A stretch of 64,000 nucleotides of DNA, taken from positions 62,001 through 126,000 of the forward strand of contig JARLGU010000030.1 in assembly GCA_031292625.1 (NCBI GenBank), in the 5' to 3' direction. Of the stretch, positions 54,674-64,000 are shown in pieces. The translations under genes were made by a program, and so were the position numbers. Numbering within the stretch: the first letter of the stretch is position 1; each line of letters starts with the position of its first letter. This stretch comes from Capsulimonadaceae bacterium (GTDB lineage Bacteria; Armatimonadota; Armatimonadia; Armatimonadales; Capsulimonadaceae). Under the pieces are notes generated by a model, which saw nothing but the letters and a program-made list of their open reading frames with translations, made no database searches and was not told where the DNA came from.

Positions 54674-55675
54674 TCAGGTCGTTTCGCCAACGATCAGGCT
54701 GCTCGGAATACGTATCTGCCGCGGTTCCGATTCCCGCGCATTCTCAAGGCGGTTGACCATTACGGATGCCGCCGCTTTCGCAAGAGCATCCACCGGACAC
54801 AAAACCGAAGTAAGCGGCCGATCGAGCATTTGTCCCTCATCGATGCCGTCAAATCCAACGATCGCGAGATCCGACGGTATCGACAGTCCGCCGCGCAGCG
54901 CTCCGTGATAGAGGCCGATTGCCGCATTGTCGCCAGTGACGAACACGGCTTCCGGCCGCCGGCCTGGATCGCGCCTCGCAAGCTCCTCGCCAAGCTTGCG
55001 TCCCACAGCCTGCCGATTTTCGTCGTAATCGAGGGGGATATGTTCCACCTCGACCCCAAAGTCCCGGCAGCACGCGACATAGGCAGGCCAGCGCACATCC
55101 GGCACGGATCGCGCGATATCAATCTCTGGTATAACGCAAGCGATGCGACGGTACCCGCGTTCGACGAGATGAGCCATGGCCAGCCGCGTGCCGCCCGCGA
55201 GATCGAAGCCGATAAACTCGGCATCGTCGTCCGCCTGATAGCCAATGTAAACGACCGGCGTCGCTCCGATTCTGGAACCGATGATATGCTCGATGTTCGC
55301 CTTAAAAGGACACCAGGCAATAACGCCATCAACGGGAAGCATGCCGACATCCTCCCGCGCGCGATAAACATTCGGCTTGAGGATCGTGAATAGCCGGTAC
55401 CCAAGCGCGGCGACGGCCTGTTCGACAGCCGCCGCGATGCTCGTATAAAACGGGTTGCGCACGCCCAGGGTTATCAGCGCAAGCGCCTTATTCGGTTTGC
55501 CCAGCAACTGCCGCGCGAAAGCGTTTGGCCTGTAGCCCAATTCGTCGGCGATCCGGCGCACCCGCTCCTGCGTCCCGGCAGCAATTCCGGCGGATTGGTT
55601 TCCGTTGAGGACGTGCGATACCGTTCCAACCGAAACTTTTGCGACCGCGGCAATGTCCGCAAGCGAAACCGGCAT
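54674..55675 (-). CDS. LacI-family transcriptional regulator
   Basis: SLADIAAVAKVSVGTVSHVLNGNQSAGIAAGTQERVRRIADELGYRPNAFARQL. Confidence 0.95.
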   Translation of the reverse strand: MPVSLADIAAVAKVSVGTVSHVLNGNQSAGIAAGTQERVRRIADELGYRPNAFARQLLGKPNKALALITLGVRNPFYTSIAAAVEQAVAALGYRLFTILKPNVYRAREDVGMLPVDGVIAWCPFKANIEHIIGSRIGATPVVYIGYQADDDAEFIGFDLAGGTRLAMAHLVERGYRRIACVIPEIDIARSVPDVRWPAYVACCRDFGVEVEHIPLDYDENRQAVGRKLGEELARRDPGRRPEAVFVTGDNAAIGLYHGALRGGLSIPSDLAIVGFDGIDEGQMLDRPLTSVLCPVDALAKAAASVMVNRLENARESEPRQIRIPSSLIVGETT

Positions 55676-55724
55676 CGTTATCTCCAGTCGGATGGGTGAG
55701 GCAATATCACCTAAAAAACGCTAC

Positions 55725-55772
55725 CACAAAGCCTTGTGATAATAGATTACTACATTCCTAACTGTCTGTCAA
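55725..55772 (-). promoter_or_regulatory. Promoter and operator of LacI-pilin 9 unit
   Basis: Minus strand TTGACA(55767-55772)-N17-TAATCT(55744-55749); dyad CACAAGGCTTTGTG (55725-55738). Confidence 0.68.
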
Positions 55773-55832
55773 GTAACAGCTGCCGCAATCTAGTTCGCCC
55801 CCCAATTACCAAAATCTAGAAAGCGATAGACC

Positions 55833-55892
55833 TTGACATGCGGTCCATGGGGTGTTATTATAGTTACCAAACCGGTTTGCCAATCCGGTTTG
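55833..55892 (+). promoter_or_regulatory. Promoter and tandem LacI-type operators of LacI-pilin 10 unit
   Basis: TTGACA(55833-55838)-N17-TATTAT(55856-55861); CAAACCGGTTTG (55868-55879) and CAATCCGGTTTG (55881-55892). Confidence 0.75.
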
Positions 55893-55906
55893 GTTAATAG
55901 AAATCC

Positions 55907-57031
55907 ATGAGATACGACGCGGTTCAACCAGACACGAACGGGAAAGGCGCATTTCATCGCGCAACGATTAGAGATGTCGCCGCAAAAGCAGGCGTCTCTA
56001 TTACGACCGTCTCCCATTTCGTATCCGGTCGAGAGGGCGCCTGTTCAACGACCACGGCGGAGCGCATTCGAAGCGCAATCGCCGAAGTGCGCTACGTGCC
56101 GAACGCCACCGCAAAGGAACTCGGGCAGAAGTTCAGTAGAACGGTTGGGATCTGTCTGGGGAACCCCGTGGTCGAAGACTTCGAGGACCGGGGAACCTAC
56201 GCACATCGAGTCTGGAAAGGCGTAATCAAAGCGGCCGACCGCAATGACTACCTTCTGCTCCACTATCCTCAATCAGTACGGTTCGGGCAATCGATCGATG
56301 CGTTTGTAAACGGGAAGGCCGATGGAGTCATCATCGCGTCACATCAAGGCGATCCGCGCCCAAGCATCATTTGGGACTTCGGCGTGCCGGTTGTCGCAGT
56401 CGTCCAAAATAGCGACATCCCGGCTGGGATCGGCGCGGTATACGCCGATGAAAGCGTCACCGTGGACACCGCACTCACGCATCTCTGGAATATCGGGCAC
56501 AGACGAATAGCGCATATTACGGGGCCCGTAGAAAAATTCCTGATGCCGAATGGATGGCTAACGGATCCCATCGACATCGCAATCTGGCGTCGCGATGCTT
56601 ATGTCGCGTGGATGAAGCAGCGTGACGCATTCCTACCCCAATTCGTGGTCGACGGTCATTCCTGGGAAGGCGTCGACATACCGCTCGCCGTCCGCGCGCT
56701 CTATCAACTGCCAGATCGGCCGACCGCCATTTTCTGCGCCAACGATGTCATTGCGCTTCAGACGATAGAGGCGGCTAGCGATCTGGGATGGCGAGTTCCT
56801 GACGAGCTGTCAGTTGTTGGCGTCGACAACCTTGACGCCAGCGCAAGTTCGTCGCCGGCGTTGTCTACTGTCGAAGTGGCTGGCGAGGAAATCGGCGAGC
56901 AAGCCATGGAACTGCTGCTTTCCCTGATCTCTGGGAAGCCAGTGCCATCTCTTAGAGTCGTCGTGAAAGGCTGCCGCCTGATGGAACGCGACAGCACTGC
57001 CCCATATGGGCCGGGTCATACCGGCCAATAA
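55907..57031 (+). CDS. LacI-family transcriptional regulator
   Basis: [54 protein letters not shown]. Confidence 0.95.
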   Translation: MRYDAVQPDTNGKGAFHRATIRDVAAKAGVSITTVSHFVSGREGACSTTTAERIRSAIAEVRYVPNATAKELGQKFSRTVGICLGNPVVEDFEDRGTYAHRVWKGVIKAADRNDYLLLHYPQSVRFGQSIDAFVNGKADGVIIASHQGDPRPSIIWDFGVPVVAVVQNSDIPAGIGAVYADESVTVDTALTHLWNIGHRRIAHITGPVEKFLMPNGWLTDPIDIAIWRRDAYVAWMKQRDAFLPQFVVDGHSWEGVDIPLAVRALYQLPDRPTAIFCANDVIALQTIEAASDLGWRVPDELSVVGVDNLDASASSSPALSTVEVAGEEIGEQAMELLLSLISGKPVPSLRVVVKGCRLMERDSTAPYGPGHTGQ

Positions 57032-57050
57032 TCAAGAGGAGACTCGAACG

Positions 57051-57938
57051 ATGAAAAACCGTTCAATAGCAAGACAAACTCATACACTCGGATTCACGCT
57101 TATAGAGCTATTAGTAGTTATTGCTATCATTGCCATCCTTGCCGCAATTCTGTTTCCTGTCTTTGCGCAGGCGCGAGAAAAGGCGCGGACCACAGCCTGC
57201 CTGAGCAATATGAAGCAGATGGGATTGGCTTGGGTTCAATATACCCAGGACTACGACGAATACGTTCCGTGCGGAATGTCAGACTGGACAATCGGCGGAA
57301 GCGGCTGGGCGTCTCAGCTATATCCCTATGTCAAGAGCACAAAGGCGTTCATCTGCCCGAGCGACACGTTCGCTCAAGCATCGTGCTCGTACGGCATCAA
57401 CGGCAACATGGTGCCGCTATGCTGCGGCTACAACGGCTCGGCGGCGGAGCCGCCTGCTCCCTGGCCGATTTCCAAGTTCACGGCCCCGGCCAAGACGATC
57501 GCGCTTTTCGAGGTGACAGGCAGCGGACCGTTCGATATCTCGTCGCCGTCGTACCTGCAGCCGGGCAACACGTCATCGGCGGTCGGATTCGGCCTTGGAG
57601 GCCAGTACCAAATGCAGGGGACCGGGTGCGACTGCGGCTCGGGCACTCCGACGCTTGCATACGCTACCGGACTCTACCCCTTCCTTCTCGCCTATAGTTC
57701 AGGAACATATTCAACCGACTTTGCGCCCAATGCACGCCATCAACTGGGTTCAAACTACCTTTTGGCTGACGGCCACGCCAAATGGCTTCGCCCAGAGCTA
57801 GTATCGCCCGGCTACAACCCTGTTACAGCCTCCAGTCCGCCGGCGTTCAATCAGACGGCGACGAGCTCATGGGCCGCCGGAACAAGCGGCAACCTGATGT
57901 CGGGAACGCCAGCGTCGGCGACGTATAGCATCCTGTAA
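57051..57938 (+). CDS. Type IV prepilin-like protein, DUF1559/H-X9-DG type (pilin 10)
   Basis: [50 protein letters not shown]. Confidence 0.92.
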   Translation: MKNRSIARQTHTLGFTLIELLVVIAIIAILAAILFPVFAQAREKARTTACLSNMKQMGLAWVQYTQDYDEYVPCGMSDWTIGGSGWASQLYPYVKSTKAFICPSDTFAQASCSYGINGNMVPLCCGYNGSAAEPPAPWPISKFTAPAKTIALFEVTGSGPFDISSPSYLQPGNTSSAVGFGLGGQYQMQGTGCDCGSGTPTLAYATGLYPFLLAYSSGTYSTDFAPNARHQLGSNYLLADGHAKWLRPELVSPGYNPVTASSPPAFNQTATSSWAAGTSGNLMSGTPASATYSIL

Positions 57939-57995
57939 GGAAATGCCGCGGTTTGTCCATAAAAAGACGGTGATCGCAATTCTCCCTCCGGCCTC

Positions 57996-58883
57996 TCATC
58001 GCCCGGCGGGACCGCGTCCGTGCGCGGCGACATACACGCGGTAGAACTGGGCGTAGCTGCCGAAGCCTGCTTCCAGGGCAGCCGCCGCGAGGTTCAGATA
58101 CGGAGCGCGCTCCCGCAAACGATGGAAGCGCTCAAGCCGTTGCGCGTTGCGGAAGGCGGCAATGGGTACGCCGACCTGGGCGCGGAACAGGCGGCTGAGG
58201 CGGGACGCGCTCAGGCCGGTTTCCTGCGCAAGCCGCTCGATCGTCGCCCCGTCTTCTTCACCGTGCAACAGCCTCACGGCGCACTCCACGGCGGGGTGCA
58301 AGCCAATGCTGTCCGTGGCCGCCGCGCGCAGGAACGCCCGCCACGACGCCGCGGCCGCAAACTCGATCGCGCAATTATAGCTTACCGGATCGTCGATCTG
58401 CGCCTCGACCACCTCGCATAGCGCGAGCAATCGTCCGAGTTCCGCGTCGTCGACGCGCCGGACAAAACTCCCATCCGGGTCATCTTCGGCTAAAACAGCG
58501 TACTCCGCCCCGCGCTTCGCGAGCGTCCGCGCGACAACCGGGCGTGCGACAAAGACCCACATGCGAAAATCCGGCGATTCGTCGACCAGGATGTGATCCT
58601 GACCAGGGAATAGCCAGATCATTGCCCCAGGCGCGAGACGGTACCTGCGCTTGCCAACGAGGTACGCCGCGCTCCCATGAAACGCAAGGTTCATCTCCAC
58701 TTCCTCGTGCAGATGACGCGAGGCAATCCGCCCCCGATAACCGTGACGGGAAATCCTGCCGTTCAGCTCGGGCGGGATGGCGAGGAAATCCCTTCTAACG
58801 CTGGACGACGGGTATTCGCCCTTCGTGTCGCCAACCGCCTTCCGGCTATTGAAACCGGTGTTAGCTCTCTGGTGATTCGACAT
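57996..58883 (-). CDS. AraC-family transcriptional regulator
   Basis: Cupin-like N-terminus; IERLAQETGLSASRLSRLFRAQVGVPIAAFRNAQRLERF..AALEAGFGSYAQFYRVY. Confidence 0.92.
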   Translation of the reverse strand: MSNHQRANTGFNSRKAVGDTKGEYPSSSVRRDFLAIPPELNGRISRHGYRGRIASRHLHEEVEMNLAFHGSAAYLVGKRRYRLAPGAMIWLFPGQDHILVDESPDFRMWVFVARPVVARTLAKRGAEYAVLAEDDPDGSFVRRVDDAELGRLLALCEVVEAQIDDPVSYNCAIEFAAAASWRAFLRAAATDSIGLHPAVECAVRLLHGEEDGATIERLAQETGLSASRLSRLFRAQVGVPIAAFRNAQRLERFHRLRERAPYLNLAAAALEAGFGSYAQFYRVYVAAHGRGPAGR

Positions 58884-59025
58884 AAAATGATAACTAAGCC
58901 GCCTCTATGTGCGAAGACACGAACGCCTTCTCTCACTATAATGATAACATGGAAACGAGCGGAGAACTGTTCTCAATTCGTGAGAATAATCTCCGATCTC
59001 ACGTAGCATCGCTAAGGAGACCCAA

Positions 59026-59784
59026 ATGGCATCGATACCCGTGCACGCTTTCGTATCCGCCGTACAGGCCGAGCAGTACCGGACGCAAGGCTACTTCTTA
59101 CTTGAAGCCGTCATTCCCGATCGGCATATCGCGCTTCTGCGAGACGAATGCGCAAGCGCAATCGCTCGCATCCACGAACACATGGACCATGCCGGTACGG
59201 ACACGCTGGGGATCACTCACCGGAACAGCCGCTACTTCATCTCCAACCTCTCCAATGAGGGCACCCGCGTCCGTGACTTTCTTTTTAGCCCGCTCATGGC
59301 GGATATCTGCCGCGCGACCTTGGGCAATACCGCTTATCTGTTTTTCGAGCAGTACGTCGTAAAGGCTGCCGAACGTGGGATGAAGTTCAGTTGGCATCAG
59401 GACTCGGGGTATGTCCCCTACGCCCATCCTCCGTATCTGACATGCTGGTGTACGCTTGACGATGTCAATGAGGGGAACGGCACGGTCTATGTCTTGCCGT
59501 ACGATCGCGCCGGGACGCGAGAACGCGTCGAGCATAGGAAAGAAGAAGGAAGCAACGATCTCGTCGGCTATTTCGGTGACGATCCGGGAGAACCGGTAAT
59601 CGCGCCAGCGGGAAGCATCGCTGTTTTTTCAAGCACCGTATTTCATCGGAGCGGACCGAACCTGACGGACCGCATGCGGCGTATCTACCTGGCGCAGTAT
59701 TCCGCATCCCCTCTGATGACGCTTGACGGCGCACGGCCGCTCCATTCCGCGGAGCCGTTTCCACTGGATAGCCAGACAGCGTAG
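59026..59784 (+). CDS. Phytanoyl-CoA dioxygenase (PhyH)-family protein
   Basis: FSWHQDSGY HxD motif; TCWCTLDDVNEGNGTVYVLP; FSSTVFHRSGPNLTDRMRRIYLAQYS. Confidence 0.88.
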   Translation: MASIPVHAFVSAVQAEQYRTQGYFLLEAVIPDRHIALLRDECASAIARIHEHMDHAGTDTLGITHRNSRYFISNLSNEGTRVRDFLFSPLMADICRATLGNTAYLFFEQYVVKAAERGMKFSWHQDSGYVPYAHPPYLTCWCTLDDVNEGNGTVYVLPYDRAGTRERVEHRKEEGSNDLVGYFGDDPGEPVIAPAGSIAVFSSTVFHRSGPNLTDRMRRIYLAQYSASPLMTLDGARPLHSAEPFPLDSQTA

Positions 59785-59906
59785 CCTGCGTTCGCCCAAT
59801 TGGCGATACTCAGCGAGTTGTCCTCGCGTCGTGAAGCGCAAGGGAAAAGTACATTAGCACAAAAGCGTCGTCAGCAATCTGGCGACCAGACGAAAAGAGA
59901 GAAACA

Positions 59907-61019
59907 ATGAGCATAGAATTACTTGCGGATGCCGATCCCTGCCGGAAAGATCTCTGGCACGACGATGCCGCGGGAGCGCGCCGGGCGATGACTCAATGGT
60001 GGGCCGGCAAGGGGCTAGCCGTGGCGATCATTGCGCCCAAAGAAGTCCGCAGCGCCGAGTTCCCGCATCCTGGACCGCCTCCCGATCTGCAAACACAATG
60101 GTTAGACCCGGTCTGGCGCGCGAAGAGCCAGCTTCACAATATCGCGAACACCTACTGGGGAGGCGCTGCCCTCCCACAGTTCAACTCGCTGATCGGCCCC
60201 GGCAGCCTGGGACTGTTCCTGGGCGGCATAGGCCGCCTCGCGCCGGACACCATCTGGTACGAAGGCAACATCGACGATCCGGAAACATCGCCGCCGCTTG
60301 CCATCAAGTACGACGGCGATTGGTGGACGCGGCACGTCGCAATCCTTCGCGAAGCCAAACGGCACGCGAAAGGACGCTATATCGTTCCATTTCCGGACCT
60401 CATCGAGAACATCGATACGCTGGCGCAGTTACGCGACCCACAGACGCTTCTCATGGACCTGATCGAGCGCCCGGAGTGGGTCTCGGAGAAGGTAAGCGAG
60501 ATCAATGCCGCCTTCTTCGCGGCCTATGATGAACTCCTGGAACAATGTGATCTCCTCGATGAGTGGGGCGGTACATCGTACTGCTTCAGCCTATGGGGCA
60601 AAGGAAAGACCGTCAAGGTTCAGTGCGACTTCAGCTGCATGATCAGCCCATCAATGTATCGTCAGTTCGTCGTCCCGGCGCTCACGGAGCAGTGCGCATG
60701 GCTGGACAATTCGATGTACCACCTCGACGGCGAGCAGGCCATTCCTCAACTCGATAACATCCTCGCAATTGAGCCGCTTAAGGCCGTCGAGTGGACTCCG
60801 GCGGCTGGACGGCCAGGCGGCGGCTCACCGATTTGGTACGATCTATACCGGCGGATCAAACAAGGCGGCAAATCGGTACAGGCGATCGGCGTCGGGATCA
60901 GCGAAGTGGAGCCGTTGATCGACGCCGTCGGCCCGGAAGGACTGATGATTATCACCTATGCGTCATCCGAAGCCGATGCGAGGGCGCTGCTGGAGCGCCT
61001 TCCGCCGATTGGGGGTTGA
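59907..61019 (+). CDS. Uroporphyrinogen decarboxylase-like (URO-D superfamily) protein
   Basis: DLIENIDTLAQLRDPQTLLMDLIERPEWV; MYHLDGEQAIPQLDNILAIEPLKAVEWTP. Confidence 0.75.
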   Translation: MSIELLADADPCRKDLWHDDAAGARRAMTQWWAGKGLAVAIIAPKEVRSAEFPHPGPPPDLQTQWLDPVWRAKSQLHNIANTYWGGAALPQFNSLIGPGSLGLFLGGIGRLAPDTIWYEGNIDDPETSPPLAIKYDGDWWTRHVAILREAKRHAKGRYIVPFPDLIENIDTLAQLRDPQTLLMDLIERPEWVSEKVSEINAAFFAAYDELLEQCDLLDEWGGTSYCFSLWGKGKTVKVQCDFSCMISPSMYRQFVVPALTEQCAWLDNSMYHLDGEQAIPQLDNILAIEPLKAVEWTPAAGRPGGGSPIWYDLYRRIKQGGKSVQAIGVGISEVEPLIDAVGPEGLMIITYASSEADARALLERLPPIGG

Positions 61020-61549
61020 ACCCTCGAAGCGTGGCGGAAATCAATGCATCTTTGTCCTTGGTTGCGGGGCATACACGAAGAAAGGTCTCACATAAGACAA
61101 CATTCCCGGTGAAACTGGATCAAATATTTGCAGTCAGCGCTAAGGATTGCGTGGAAGGAAGTAATATTATGGTTAGGACTTTCGCTTGCTGTGCGTTAAG
61201 CGAGCGGTTACGCTAAATTGGTCAGGACTTAGAGAGGGTGTGTAATAACTCTGCATGATGTGAAGAGATTTCAAGACGGCTTATGCCGCCGGGGCGTTTT
61301 TTCTTGGTCGCTTCGCTCCAGGTTAACCACTGCCAGCTGCTTGCGACAAAATCGCCGTTTCCGGCGCACGAAATATGGCCCGCCGGTTCGACAAACTCAC
61401 CGCCCTGAGAGCGCCGAAGGGCCGGCCAGAGCGGGCATCTTAATCCTCATCTTCTCTTTACAAAGCAAAAGTTCTAATGGCGTATCACTTCCATCACGGG
61501 CATCTTTTATGGCGGCTCGCCTCACTGCTAAACGGGTAGGTTTCGCGCG

Positions 61550-62329
61550 ATGATCGAACGGGATAGATCGACGCTCGACAGCTTGATTGCCGAGTATAAA
61601 TATCCGCTGCTCTTTGCGACGATCAGCGGATCGCATTTGTACGGTTTTCCGTCAGCCGACTCGGATTACGACGTTCGAGGCGCCCATGTCCTCCCAGCCC
61701 GCGAAGTCGTCGGGCTCGCGACTGGCCCTGATACAATCGAGCAGTCGAAGGTACGCGACGGCATCGAACTGGATATGGTGTCGCATGACCTCAAGAAGTT
61801 CTGTACGCTCATGCTCAAGCGCAATGGCTACGTCCTTGAGCAACTCCTCTCTCCGCACGTCCTCGTAACCAGCGACGATCACCAGGAACTGATGGCTCTT
61901 GCGAAAACCTGCATCACGCGCGGGCATGCGTACCACTATCTTGGCTTCGCGGAGGCGTCGTGGATCCAGTACTGCAAGAAGCCCGTCAAAAGAATCAAGC
62001 CGTTGCTTTATGCGTTTCGCGTGCTGCTCACCGGAATCCATCTGATGCGCTCGGGCGAGATCGAAGCGAATATCGTCGCACTGAATGAGACGCATCGCCT
62101 CGGCTACCTCTACGATCTCGTGGCCAAAAAGACGGCGGACGCAGAGCTGGCGATGGTTCCCGCGGGTTCATCCGATCTATACGAGCGCGAGTACGAAAGG
62201 CTTCGCGGGGAGCTGGAGGACGCCTATAAGGCGTCGACGCTCCCCGAGCAGCCGAGTTGCGAGCTGGCGCTGGACGCGTTTCTCATCCGAGTTCGTTTGG
62301 ACGGCATCACGGGGCAACGGACCGCCTGA
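61550..62329 (+). CDS. Nucleotidyltransferase-domain protein, YcgL/COG3541-like
   Basis: SGSHLYGFPSADSDYDVRGAHVLP minimal nucleotidyltransferase GS..G motif. Confidence 0.8.
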   Translation: MIERDRSTLDSLIAEYKYPLLFATISGSHLYGFPSADSDYDVRGAHVLPAREVVGLATGPDTIEQSKVRDGIELDMVSHDLKKFCTLMLKRNGYVLEQLLSPHVLVTSDDHQELMALAKTCITRGHAYHYLGFAEASWIQYCKKPVKRIKPLLYAFRVLLTGIHLMRSGEIEANIVALNETHRLGYLYDLVAKKTADAELAMVPAGSSDLYEREYERLRGELEDAYKASTLPEQPSCELALDAFLIRVRLDGITGQRTA

Positions 62330-62544
62330 ACAGACGACATTGTGCGCTCCTTCGCGGACGCCCTTCGTTTCCTTCACATAAGCCCCCGTAACGCCCCGCC
62401 ACGACAAGCTGCCGGGCCACAATGACCACAGAACTCCGATCATCACCGCCTCGAAATCCGAAGTTGGCGACAGAGGCTTAGGGGCTCCTTGAAAGCTGTC
62501 CGAGAGCACAGGCGATCAATGGAAACACATTTCCTAGAAAGTGC

Positions 62545-62585
62545 TTGACGAACCCTTTGTACTATGATATAGTACTAATGTACTA
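62545..62585 (+). promoter_or_regulatory. Promoter and triple half-site operator of GntR-pilin 11 unit
   Basis: TTGACG(62545-62550)-N17-TATAGT(62568-62573); GTACTA(62559-62564), TAGTAC(62570-62575), GTACTA(62580-62585). Confidence 0.72.
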
Positions 62586-62606
62586 CGACGCAGGTTACTT
62601 GTCAAG

Positions 62607-63872
62607 ATGAAGAATTTGCCGGCCACCAACGACGCGAATATTACGGCCTCGCTTCCCGAGAGGATTGCCGCGGATCTCCGGCTAAAGATCGCGTCCGGAA
62701 ACTGGGCGCCTGGGACCGCGCTTCCGACGAGACGCGAGCTTGCGAAGACCTACGGCGTTGCATTAAGGACGATCGAGCAAGCCGTTGCGCCGCTCATTGC
62801 CGAAGGAGCCCTCGAAACGAAGGGCGTCAAAGGGACGTTCGTCGCGCCGGACGCCGGACGTGAAATCGACGCTTCGCGGATTGCCTACTCGGCCCCTTCT
62901 CGTCCTACTTTTGATCAAAGCACCGAGATTTCCATTGGGATCGTGGGCACGTGGAGCGGCATTCACGGAGAGAACATGGTCGAGAGCGTCGGAGCGCGAG
63001 CCATCGAGCACGAGGCATCCGGGTACTCTCATGTGAGTCTGCACTATTTCAACCGGTATATTGGACGAGACGTTCCGGGAATACCGATGACCGTCGCCGC
63101 GCAGACCCTGCTTAACGAAGGCGTCGATGGCCTTATCGCATTTACTCCCGAAGGAGTTGAGCTAAGCCAGCACTCGCTGGATTCATTTCTCGGCGTGACC
63201 GACGCTGCCGGCATTCCTGTCGTCATGTTCAATCGGGCGCCGGCCAACGTTCAGATGCGTCAAGTGGTCTACGACGATGTGTTTGCGGGTTACGAGGCGG
63301 CTCAACACCTGCTGAGCCGCGGTTGGCGCTCCCTCGCGTTCCTTGCGCCGTTCGACGCCTACTGGATCGCCGATCGCCGGAAGGGGGCCCAGCAAGCAGT
63401 CAATTCGCAAATCTCTTCGCCGCTCGTCGAGTTTGCCGTTATCCCCGCGCCGGAAGACGTGGTCGCGTATATTGCCTACGGGCAATATCGCGATGAAGGA
63501 TTTCGGATTGGGAAGGAGTTCCTACGCACGATGCGCGAACCGGCTGCGATCATTGCATGCAACGACATGGTTGCATACGGCGTTCTCGATGCGGCTGCGG
63601 GACTTCACTTGGACGTTGGGACGGACTTCGCAATAATCGGTTTTGATGACTACATTAATTCGCGCCATTGCGGTCTCTCTTCCGTTCGACCGCCGCTCGA
63701 ACATATCGGCGCGGAGTGCGTCGACGTCATCATGCGGGCGGTCCGCGGAGAACGCACGCCGCTCATTGTGACGCTGCGTTCGGAAGTCGTCGCGCGTACG
63801 TCGACAGCACGACCGAGACGCGCGAAGACAACGCTATTGAGTGGAACTCGCCAAAAGGAGTTGATACGATGA
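62607..63872 (+). CDS. GntR-HTH / LacI-type transcriptional regulator
   Basis: [62 protein letters not shown] plus sugar-binding domain. Confidence 0.92.
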   Translation: MKNLPATNDANITASLPERIAADLRLKIASGNWAPGTALPTRRELAKTYGVALRTIEQAVAPLIAEGALETKGVKGTFVAPDAGREIDASRIAYSAPSRPTFDQSTEISIGIVGTWSGIHGENMVESVGARAIEHEASGYSHVSLHYFNRYIGRDVPGIPMTVAAQTLLNEGVDGLIAFTPEGVELSQHSLDSFLGVTDAAGIPVVMFNRAPANVQMRQVVYDDVFAGYEAAQHLLSRGWRSLAFLAPFDAYWIADRRKGAQQAVNSQISSPLVEFAVIPAPEDVVAYIAYGQYRDEGFRIGKEFLRTMREPAAIIACNDMVAYGVLDAAAGLHLDVGTDFAIIGFDDYINSRHCGLSSVRPPLEHIGAECVDVIMRAVRGERTPLIVTLRSEVVARTSTARPRRAKTTLLSGTRQKELIR

Positions 63873-64000
63873 AGATCCAAAACGACAGCCTTTCACCGCG
63901 AAGAGGTTTTACATTAATCGAGTTGCTAGTTGTAATAGCTATCATTGCGATATTAGCTGCTATACTCTTCCCTGTGTTCGCGACAGCGCGCGAAAAGGCG
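63869..64000 (+). CDS. Type IV prepilin-like protein, 5' end only (pilin 11, truncated by window)
   Basis: [48 protein letters not shown] overlap with upstream regulator. Confidence 0.9.
   Translation, partial: MKIQNDSLSPRRGFTLIELLVVIAIIAILAAILFPVFATAREKA

Noticed and set aside
61210-61300. GAGAGGGTGTGTAATAACTCT-like sequence reminiscent of an insertion sequence end
   Set aside because: No transposase ORF, partner inverted repeat or target duplication found

Overview
64 kb of a GC-rich bacterial chromosome. Gene content resembles Armatimonadota (Capsulimonas-like), which is an inference. Housekeeping genes present: clpC, leuB, glnB (PII), cimA, ppa, a DUF58 protein, an inositol-monophosphatase-like protein, an ECF sigma factor and a TPR protein. 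The dominant structure is a repeated accessory module: [LacI- or GntR-type repressor] -> [single type IV prepilin-like protein of the DUF1559 / H-X9-DG type] -> [secreted carbohydrate-active enzyme, often]. Eleven prepilins occur in 64 kb, one truncated at the right edge. Nine lie directly downstream of, and co-directional with, their own regulator, and two of those overlap it by ATGA. All eleven units have a sigma70-type promoter with an exact 17-bp spacer plus a unit-specific dyad operator. The exception is a regulator-less pilin/beta-helix unit whose operator is identical to that of a LacI unit about 19 kb away. I propose this is a modular set of orthogonally regulated glycan-responsive pilins. 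A second strong signal is a putative isoleucine attenuator upstream of cimA: a 19-aa leader peptide MTRISISILSSIIIMRPTG with mutually exclusive antiterminator and terminator stems. Three heparinase-type units show mosaic ancestry and 3'-end gene-conversion-like identity. All calls were made by eye; no database search was run.
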